Shown in pieces: positions 45,320 through 53,473 of a stretch of DNA of 53,473 bases. The notes below the pieces were generated by a model. That model saw nothing but the letters and a program-made list of their open reading frames with translations. It had not been told where the DNA came from and ran no database searches. How positions within the stretch are numbered: the stretch's first letter is position 1; every line of letters starts with the position of its first letter. Made by a program: the position numbers and the translations under genes. Origin of the DNA: Aureobasidium sp. EXF-3400 (taxonomy: Eukaryota; Ascomycota; Dothideomycetes; Dothideales; Saccotheciaceae); NCBI GenBank assembly GCA_024195585.1, contig SWBL01000348.1, positions 1-53,473 on the forward strand. The letters run 5' to 3'.

Positions 45320-47680
45320 GTTGGATGAAGATGCACCTCAGATCAAGATGTGGAGGACTGTGGGGGAATCTGGAGAAGAACATGCGATCAGTTCTGGGGA
45401 TCTTTAAAGAAAACTGCTCCTCAACACCAGAGGGGGCTATTACGTACGAAAGCGGCTGGAAAAGAGGTTGCCCAGTGATCGGTCAACGTGGAGAACGAGT
45501 TTACCGCCAGAAGGAGCAATCTCTCACTAATGAGAAATCCCTAGTGTCTGAAGGATGGGAGGGGGTGCAAGAGAGAAGGGAAAAGAGATGCAATGGTATT
45601 ATTATGAAAGACGACACACTCGTTGATATCGCTGCCCAGAGCGCCATGGCCATACTTGCAGAAATATTTTCTTCTTATCAGTCAGGAAGGTCACCCGGTG
45701 GACTATTGATGATATTCCTTCTCCATGGCCCTAAGATGTTATCACATTCTTACTCGTAAACGCCAAGAATATACCTCCCTCAGCCATAGCAGCGCGCCTT
45801 GCCACGCTGTGTGCGCCCTACACCGAATCGTTCCGATCGAGAGTTCGCACGGATAACATTATGTGACATTGATATATGACCGTCTGCGTGAACGAGTGGC
45901 CGAGGCTCTTCTAATCGTATCAGCTTGCCAGGGCGAACTCGGCGGCGAATATCGATTGGTGTTGTTGAGAGGAGTTCCGCGAACCGACACTCTGGGCAGA
46001 CTCTGGGCAACATGCGATGGCGGTCTTGGTATGCGCCAGCCAAGTGATAAGGATGTTTTCAACTCTAGGTAACCGATAGCCGACACGCATGAAGAGGTTC
46101 TTCCATGCTCTTGGCTCGCAAGAGGAGAGGCGAGACCTACGTCGAGAAGAGTCTGATGCAAAGTGAAGCACCTTCAAGAGATGAAGTCGCGCGTCTTGAG
46201 CCGCTTTCTAGGAAGGTTCGACCAGATGGCAACCACAAGCGTCGTCAAACCTCCACAAATTTACCCCGCATCTTCGCGCCTGTCATTACCTAAGCGATTC
46301 GGAACGAGAAATGTCTGCCCGATCAGCATCAACAAAGAGAAACTGCTCGAGCCACAATGCCACATCAATGAATGTTCTTTTACATTTTTGAAGCTGAGCG
46401 AGACCCTTGACCGCTTACTGATCAATCTAAGTCTGTCGCTTGAGCATAGTCTTGTCCCGGCGCTGGCATCATGGATTGGGTAGGAAGATGTCCCTGACAT
46501 GAAATTCTGTGTCAGAGCCCATCTCAGATAGACTTGTTCTTTTCCAGCGAACTTCGCCCGTATCGAATCCGACACTCAATTGCGTTCACGAGAACTTTCC
46601 AGGTTGCCGCTAAGACACCAATGCCACAGTCATGCCTCGTTAGCCTAAACCACAATCTTCTCTGCTACAGAATCTTCGCGATGAACAAACCCCAGCCTTC
46701 TAAAGACTCTGGAAGAAAAAAGCTAGAAACTTCTCGGATCTGGCAGGTCACCCCTCCGCAGATGTGGCTACCTAGATGGCTCCACCAAACCGTAGGACTG
46801 TCTGTCTCAGCATGACCCTGGTGCTGGCATCATAACCAACAACCACTCTGGCTTCTCCAACATGCCTTTGTCAACAACCAGAGAACAGCCCGAAGCGTAC
46901 CAAGCCACGATGCATACGGGGCAGAAAAAGTATCAAGTTGTCGTCTGATATCACCAGCACGCCTTCACATAGGATCCGACCACACGTAGCTTGCCCATTA
47001 TGGCTCTGCTTCAGACATGAAGACCAAGTCAAACGTGCTTTCATAAGGAATACTTGTCATGCGATGACATCTTTTTTGTGTCATGGGTGAGAAAGACGCT
47101 GTGTGCTTTGTGTTGATACAAGGTCATATCTACCAAGCACGTGAAGGCGATGCGTTGCGTGGGAAGTCGAGAAAGCCTGGCTTAACACCCGATGGACACT
47201 CACAATGCCAAACAAAATGCTGGTAGATCACAAGATTCGTAGTTCTATGCTAACAATAATTGCTCAGTATCGACAGTGGTCTAGCAATAACAAAGAGGAC
47301 TGCGGCTCAAAGGCAGCGCCCAGAAATGTTGTGTTGTTGCCACTTCACCATCACAAATGTGGGACAACGAGCAAATCTGCGCATACAGCCACGAGCAACG
47401 CACAACACGCATCTGACTTTAGCCAGCACTTGAGTAAGTTGACTCACAGGAAGGTATATTCGTTCGCACATCGCCAGCTCTTTTTTGTTTCAGACCTCAA
47501 GCTTCTCTTGCTGTCTCCGGCTGCGCATCATACTGCATAACGCTGCCGACATAGTCCCAAGTACACGACTAGCGACGCCGGCCCATATCAAACACCAAGC
47601 TCTTGCAACCCTTCGTGTTGCAATTTCGAGGAATCGATCTTGGCCTTATGAGCTGTACCTGAACACCTCGGACGAGCACC
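45320..47680. other. long spacer upstream of the permease and of an unrecognised gene
   Basis: About 2.4 kb. Open frames up to about 160 codons appear in several frames and on opposite strands without domain resemblance or convincing splicing. It must contain the permease promoter and probably leader sequence of the gene at 47681. No RNA gene was recognised. Confidence 0.5.
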
Positions 47681-48670
47681 ATGTTGGAGAACCGACACCA
47701 CGATATGCCATCGACCAGACCCATGGATGTAGTCGCAGGCGTGAAGAGGCTTCTTTCGCCAGTTCCAACTCCGTCATCGCCAAAGAGAATCAAAATGGAA
47801 CATTCTTGTGCAATCCCAGGACTTGTCGAAGAGGATAATGAAGTTGATGGTTGGGGACACAAGAACTTGCAAAGCCAAGGAACAAACAACCCGTTCATCA
47901 ACCGCAGCTTGTCTCAGACTTTCCGCCACTCTTTGGAGGACGAGGACGTCAAATATGATCCAGCATATCTCGATGCACAGTACCAGGATCAGCAAAACGA
48001 GGAAGCAATGAAAAACGGCCCACATACTTCAGAAGAGGGCACGCATCCTCTTCGATTGGAATCGCCGTCTCAATCCCCAGACTCGAGATCTTGGTCTCCA
48101 GAATCACCCACGCGACATGCGTCGTCACCATTTCGCAGACGCCGTTCCGGACCACCGCCTAGGTTGTGCAGACGTCAAGAGCGGCCAACAACACCACCGC
48201 CGGCACCACCACCGGCACCACAGATGGAGCTATTGACATCGCCTCCTGGCACGACTCCACCACCATTGCTTGTTTCAAGCCCACGGTTATCTCAACTTGT
48301 CGATCTTGAAGAGGCAGTACACCAACAAGATCTTCAAAATACTCTTACTCTCGGGGAAACCGAGCTCGCCTATCTGAACAACATTGTACCCTCTCCATCT
48401 GACGACGTCTTCGGCACTGTGCCATCGCGAAAGAACTCACTGTCCAGAATTATCAGGAAAAAGCATGACAACGGATCTACTTCGATGCCTGTGAACAATC
48501 CAGCCAGTGGTCCAATCTCAAAGTGGACTGTTTTGGCACGAAAGGAGCATGAGGAGTTGATCGGATACCCCTGTAACGACTTCAAATTCCGTACGGAGAA
48601 GCACGATGTCCTTGGTTCTTGGGACGGGATGGGGAATATCAAGGACATTGATGGTAACATTATACGATGA
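47681..48670 (+). CDS. unrecognised disordered Pro/Ser-rich protein
   Basis: A single frame of 329 residues. I do not recognise a family. Visible: SPVPTPSSPKRIKMEH, a candidate nuclear localisation signal with phosphorylatable SP/TP sites; an acidic stretch EEDNEVDGWG; a Ser-Pro-rich middle (SPSQSPDSRSWSPESPTR); an Arg-rich stretch RRRRSGPPPRLCRRQ; and a proline-rich run with about ten PP pairs (TPPPAPPPAPQM, TTPPPLLV). A C-terminal part ends in VLARKEHEELIGYPCNDFKF, then a segment ending GSWDGMGNIKDIDGNIIR, the likeliest folded or conserved portion. The composition suggests a nuclear regulatory or scaffold protein, but that is inference. The start ATG 47681 is the first in frame; an upstream exon is possible. 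Coding status is supported by its length and by repeat-free, Pro/Ser-patterned sequence. Confidence 0.6.
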   Translation: MLENRHHDMPSTRPMDVVAGVKRLLSPVPTPSSPKRIKMEHSCAIPGLVEEDNEVDGWGHKNLQSQGTNNPFINRSLSQTFRHSLEDEDVKYDPAYLDAQYQDQQNEEAMKNGPHTSEEGTHPLRLESPSQSPDSRSWSPESPTRHASSPFRRRRSGPPPRLCRRQERPTTPPPAPPPAPQMELLTSPPGTTPPPLLVSSPRLSQLVDLEEAVHQQDLQNTLTLGETELAYLNNIVPSPSDDVFGTVPSRKNSLSRIIRKKHDNGSTSMPVNNPASGPISKWTVLARKEHEELIGYPCNDFKFRTEKHDVLGSWDGMGNIKDIDGNIIR

Positions 48671-50535
48671 ACAAAGAGTATGGGCATAAGCATGTATTGG
48701 CATGTCATGGGCGAGGAGGGCCATTGCGATGTTTTAGAAGAATGTTTCGGGAGATCATACTATATGGAGTTTGGTGGTCGTTGGAGCTATACAGCCAGTC
48801 AGGCTAATTGAAGAGGATATATCAGCGGGTGTCATGAGGATGCGGATGGAGTTAGTCAGTCTTTACAGATAAGATATGAACTGTCAAGTAACGTTGTCAA
48901 CTGAACATGTACTTTTCTGTTTGTGAAACCGAGCATTCACTAAGGGGTTTGTATACATGCAGCTGTGATGTTTGGCGGTAGGTCGCTTCAGCCTCCCCAT
49001 GTGCAAACAGTCACAGTGTAGCTACAGATTGCACATTACTTTCACAAAGAATATGATCTCCACAGAGAGAACCCTATTAAAGGCTAACTCAATGGCCAGG
49101 CTTATGTTCGAATCGTAAATATGCATTTCGATGTCTCGATAGCTCATAATAACCGTTATACCTCGGAATGGAGTAAGGGATCAGTTGCACAATCGCAGAA
49201 GAATAGGTAGACTGGCAAAGACCACACTCTAGCGGTCCAGATGAAGTGGCCATGACTTGACGAATAGATTGGTTGAGGTATGTTTGGTTCGCGTGCTCCT
49301 ATACTAGAAAGTGAGAAATGGAAAAGGACCCATGCTGCTGGGCCGTTATGGCAATGCTAGAGCCACCTCGCATATGAGAAAGGCCTAAACAATAAAGCGC
49401 TGAAGGTTCGAATCCATTGAAGGTCCTGGTGCTAGACGGCCTGGAATGCTCTGCTGGTCCTTGCCCTTGGGCGTGCGGCTGAAAAACCGTGATTCGCATT
49501 GTGGGGGCAGGGGCTTGGCACGTCTTCTAACAGTTGCCTTCTCGAGGTTGAGAACAGTTAGCTGGTTGGCATCCTATCTCACTGACTCATTGATCAGTGC
49601 TACCAATTCCCATCAAGTATCCAACGATCTTTCATCGTGCCTCTTGTTCCCATCAAGACCCTTTCTGATACGACAACGTTGGCTTCTGGCTCAAACTTCG
49701 GGGCTCTCAGCTGAAGTTTTTCGGATAGACCGAGCATGTTATACTCCTGAGCTACAACGTCTAAGCAACGACATCTAATAGCTCAGTAGCTTCGCCTATA
49801 TGATCCTTTTGATGCATCTCTGCATCTCTGCATCATGCTCCTAGAACGGTTCTGATGTCTTGGTATCACGGACCGCGCCGCCCTCGTGCCGCCTGTCTGA
49901 CAAGCTTTCACGAAACTTGACTAAGCAATAGTAGTGTAACGGATGACCTAATAGTATGAGCTTCGAGCGAATGATCTTCGAACTCCTGCATTTCAACTCA
50001 ATCGCAAGAACGAGACGTATGGTCTCGACATCGCTCAGAACCTTCAGCTCGTTCAGTATGGAGCCTCAGACTTCACCCCTATCAATACTAGAGCCCTCAA
50101 ACCTTTCGGGGACAAGTCCAGCGCTGCATTGATACGTGGCCGAGTCAGAAATGTTTAGTGGGCCTCACAGGTCGACCATGCACAAGACACACCTGGGAGA
50201 GCCTGCTAAAGATATTCCCGAGGCTAATACTGGGATTCAGCTGACAGTTGCAATAACGTATGGACTACAAGTGTGCACGTTAGGCTCCAGATCTGTTACA
50301 TGTGAGCTGAATACCAAGACCAGTGAGAATTTCACTCTCCGAAGACGGATAGGTCAAAGGTGGAGACGCCTACTGGTTTGCATGGATTGCAAGATTCAGC
50401 TGCATTGGCTGACCTTCAAATTTGCTGTGGTTTTGGGTATAAATTCCAGGATGCCTGACCTCTTGTACAACCAGACTTCATCTCATCTCTCGCAAGAACA
50501 ACCAGTCTAGCTTCCAGTATTCTCGGTCTTACACA
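48671..50535. other. spacer upstream of the GLEYA gene
   Basis: About 1.9 kb without a supported gene; candidate frames are short and unrecognised. A TATAAA box at 50438-50443 lies 93 bp before the GLEYA ATG. Confidence 0.5.
50438..50443 (+). promoter_or_regulatory. TATA box of the GLEYA protein gene
   Basis: TATAAA, 93 bp upstream of the ATG at 50536, is followed by a leader with C/T-rich stretches. Confidence 0.5.
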
Positions 50536-51915
50536 ATGAACCGCAAGACCACCGCCGCCTTGGCCATACTCGGCCTTGCAAACGCCGCTCCGTTGGTTGA
50601 TCCTGCAGTCGATTCTGTAGTGTGTCCTGCGGTCGATCTGGTTGTGGACATTCTCCGTCTCTATCCCTCGGCAACTCCATTCTGCTCATCATTCTTGCAC
50701 ATCCCTACCATCACCACCACACAGACTGTTTCCTCTACGGCGTTGTTCACCTCGGCTGCAACTACAACCATCCTCACCACAGTGTCTACGTTTACCAGCT
50801 CCGCCGATCTAGTCACTGCCTACTCTACCTTGTGAGCAAATCTTTGTTCATCTCATGGTTCTCTGTGTCGACTGACAATCTTATAGCGGAACCACGATCA
50901 CTACCTGCATTCCTTCTGCCGTTAACAAGCGCGATGTCCGGGCACACATGACTACCACTGCCAATTCAAACCCCGTCAGCAGCTCTCAGTCCGCCTCCAT
51001 TCCTGCTAGCATCAGTACTCCTGGTGTCTGCGGAGGATGTCCCGCTGTTCTGAAGAACATTGCTTGTAGTGCAATCTCCACTGCCTGCGGCTGTCTCGGC
51101 ATCCCAACTCCCACATCGACCTTGACCTTGACCCAAGTGTCCTCGACCACCGCCTACCCTACTTCGACCACCTATTCGAACATCACAGCGACTGTTGTGA
51201 CTACGCCAACCACTACTCTTCCTACCACATCAACCTCGACTGTTAATTACTGTCCCACGCCTCCAAGCTGCAACAACGAGGGCATTCGATGGGTCAGTAT
51301 TATATCTATAATCTCCTGCTACGTCTCGTGCGTCTGCTAACGTCTGCTCAGGCGATTTATCCCAACAATGTGTACAACTCCGACAATACGTACAGCCAGT
51401 ACGACCCAACAGTGATCAAACCGCAGGCTCCCGAGTATCAAACTACGGCTTCCGTATGTGGTGGACTGTATGAGAGCGACGTCGGCCAGATATCCATCTA
51501 CGGAAGCACTCAAACCTTCGAGTCTGACTATTTCACCTTGAACCATGTTGGATATATCTTCGCCCAAACGAGTGGCACCTACACCTTTACCCTAACCCAG
51601 CCCGACGATATTGCCTTGTTATGGCTAGGTTCGAATGCATACTCGGGATGGACTCGTGATAATGCCGATGCGACCGCTGTTATCTTTGGCAATCCTTCGG
51701 CTTCCGCTACCGTCGATCTCGTTCAAGGCCAGTACCTGCCGTTCCGTGTTGTCTTTGGTCAGGCTCAGGGAGCTGTCAGCTTCTACCTCACTCTCACAGC
51801 TCCAGACGGTACTGTGATTTTGAACAGTGACACTTCCAACTCGCCGTTCCTCGTCCAGTTCTCTTGCGATGGCACTTCGGCACCTGCATTCCCCGCCTTC
51901 GGATCGGAGACTTAG
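50536..51915 (+). CDS. secreted GLEYA-domain adhesin-type protein
   Basis: Three exons (50536-50831, 50887-51292, 51352-51915), introns of 55 and 59 nt, 421 residues. A signal peptide (about 1-18, ILGLANAAP at its end) is followed by a Thr/Ser-rich region, a dibasic NKRDV site (possible Kex2 cleavage), a Cys-rich block (VCGGCPAVLKNIACSAI, ACGC), a second Thr-rich linker, and a C-terminal GLEYA domain. The latter reads GYIFAQTSGTYTFTLTQPDD, then IALLWLGSNAYSGWTRDNAD, and GQYLPFRVVFGQAQG. GLEYA domains belong to the PA14-like lectin superfamily, binding glycans with a Ca2+ site between Asp residues; DD in QPDD fits. No GPI anchor signal ends the protein, so it may be released or linked otherwise. 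Function in adhesion or host-glycan binding is inferred. Confidence 0.88.
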
Positions 51916-53209
51916 AGAATAACTTCTTCTCTCTGTGCTTTCTGTGCATGCCAAGACTGGTGTGCTCATGCCTCGCCGAGTTCTTCTGGTCCTCAATTTT
52001 GCAGAAAGTCAGCAGATATGCAGTGATGATTTGGGGAGTAAGGAACTGATGTATACCGAACACACAAGAGGATTTAGAGCGCGTCGACACCACGGAACTA
52101 AGTCTTGGGTACTTAAGATTAGGGCGTGAAACAGAGCCATTTTAATTCTGAATAAGCTGTATCTACTCTCTGCCTATCAGATTTACCACGCCCTTTGATT
52201 GATAAATTTATTTGTTCGAGGTATGGAATGTCTGCGTAGAAGCCGTATCCTTTTTGCGAGCGTTATAAGAGAACAATCATTGAGATCTCGTTCTGGATGT
52301 CGGGAAAGCAATCTTTGAAGCCACAGAAGCTCCCTCAACAAGAAGCGACGAGACGAATAGGACTCTCCGTAGGTGGAAGCATTTCTTTCAGCAATGGATT
52401 GTGAGCTAACTCTGAATACATTCCACCCACATAAGGCACGAAGAAACTATGCACGCTGTCAAGTTGTCTTTGGCATTATGATGAATCTTCCGAGACCGAC
52501 AAGCGACAAGATAAGACGACGAAGGAAATACCCAAAAGTCAAACATGCACCATAATTTCGCTGCAGCAGTTAGGCATGATTTGAAGTGAAGTTGGATGTG
52601 GCTGGAAGTCCCGTCGCTTGAGGCCCGTGTCACGTGGAGCGTCGCACCCACGGCTGAGTAAGCGAGTGCGAAAATCCAGCACAGCAAAGTTCGATTCTCA
52701 TTTTCTCCGAATAGCGCAGCGACCACCGACGACGACAATCCTCGACAATAGTAAGAATCACCCCTCATGCTGGTGGTATGAACGACTGGCAATGTGGCTT
52801 GAGCGTATGGCTTGCAAATATCTTCTGGACACCGACGGCTACGACGACAATTGCGGCGCCTGCTGACACGTCTTGCACACGACTTTTTCGATCGCTACCG
52901 CTGTGCACACCACGCGCACAATCACCAAACACATGAATGCTGTCGAGCAGGACGGACGACCTTGAAAGAGATGTCGCTGTTGGTCTGAAGAAATTCCTGC
53001 GCTAGGCACACGACGCACTCGACAAGAATTTTCGAACCACACACGCACACACCGTAGACTGCCTTCACCCGCACAGCGTTTACTCGCCCACGCCTGCTGC
53101 CCATCCAGAAGATCAGCGCAGCCATACAGCTCAACCCACAGCCTAGCCAACTGCCACACAGCCTTCGTCAGCCTGAACGCCTTGAACTGACCAAATTCTC
53201 AGAGCCACC
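51916..53209. other. upstream region of RPS6, with candidate 5' UTR intron
   Basis: 1.3 kb without a supported gene. Directly before the RPS6 ATG, CTGAC (branch-like) and TTCTCAG (acceptor-like) at about 53186-53201 suggest a 5' UTR intron, common in ribosomal protein genes. The donor was not fixed. Confidence 0.45.
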
Positions 53210-53473
53210 ATGAAGCTTAACATTTCGTACCCCGCCAACGGCTCCCAGAAGCTCATCGAGGTTGAGGATGAGCGCCGTCTCCGTATCTTCATGGACCGTC
53301 GCATGGGTCAGGAGGTCCAGGCCGACTCCCTCGGTGACGAGTGGAAGGGCTACGTCCTCAAGATCACCGGTGGAAACGACAAGCAGGGTTTCCCCATGAA
53401 GCAGGGTGTCATGCACCCCACCCGTGTCCGTCTGCTTCTTGCTGAGGGCCACTCGTGCTACCGCCCCCGCCGT
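53210..53473 (+). CDS. RPS6: 40S ribosomal protein S6, 5' part (cut by window end)
   Basis: The frame runs from ATG 53210 to the window end (88 codons) without an intron in this part. [60 protein letters not shown] and [20 protein letters not shown] are the conserved S6e N-terminus. The missing C-terminal part should hold the Arg/Ser tail phosphorylated by TOR-linked kinases. Codon use is nearly all C-ending in degenerate sites, the strongest bias in the window, as expected for a ribosomal protein. It is a component of the small subunit. Confidence 0.97.
   Translation, partial: MKLNISYPANGSQKLIEVEDERRLRIFMDRRMGQEVQADSLGDEWKGYVLKITGGNDKQGFPMKQGVMHPTRVRLLLAEGHSCYRPRR

Noticed and set aside
50136..50510. 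124-codon frame upstream of the GLEYA gene
   Set aside because: It runs over the TATA box and leader of the GLEYA gene and has no recognisable feature.

Overview
The window is nuclear DNA of a filamentous ascomycete (Pezizomycotina). Most genes carry short introns of about 47-60 nt with GTRNGT donors, CTRAC-like branch sites and YAG acceptors. Gene content is fungal throughout: a homocitrate synthase of the alpha-aminoadipate lysine route, a Zn2Cys6 regulator, a GLEYA adhesin-type protein, 2EXR/F-box-like proteins, a GH51 arabinofuranosidase and pectin methylesterases. Plant cell-wall genes suggest a plant-associated or saprotrophic life. I cannot place the class from this sequence alone.

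Layout: a secreted M28 aminopeptidase (441-1656, +); a 2.6 kb spacer; an intronless giant secreted protein with four tandem pectin-methylesterase domains, the first degenerate (4239-10151, +); tRNA-Ala(CGC) (-) and intron-containing tRNA-Ile(AAT) (+); a Zn2Cys6 transcription factor (+); a thioredoxin-like membrane protein (+); calcipressin (-); two paralogous 2EXR genes (-) flanking a field of degenerate repeats; SEC61 alpha (-); a DIC1-like mitochondrial carrier (-); mitochondrial PheRS (+); a diphosphoinositol-polyphosphate Nudix hydrolase (-); ATE1 (+); homocitrate synthase (+); an AMA1/fizzy-type APC/C activator (-); BET4 (+); GH51 arabinofuranosidase (-) divergent from a sugar transporter (+); an amino-acid permease (-); an unrecognised disordered protein (+); a GLEYA protein (+); and the 5' part of 40S ribosomal protein S6 (+).

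Functional themes are pectin and arabinan breakdown with sugar uptake (PME giant, GH51 plus MFS pair), secretion (SEC61, BET4, the thioredoxin-like protein), and core translation or metabolism (tRNAs, PheRS, RPS6, LYS20).

The most striking signal is a set of in-frame UAG codons inside otherwise intact conserved genes. The DIC1-like carrier has two, both where Trp is expected. The meiotic APC/C activator AMA1-like gene has one near its C-terminus, and the frame then runs on without further stops to a perfect C-terminal Ile-Arg tail. No UAA or UGA interrupts these frames. This is the pattern expected if UAG is converted to UGG by A-to-I mRNA editing, as known from sexual-stage transcripts of Sordariomycetes. 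Sequencing error or pseudogenisation remain live alternatives.
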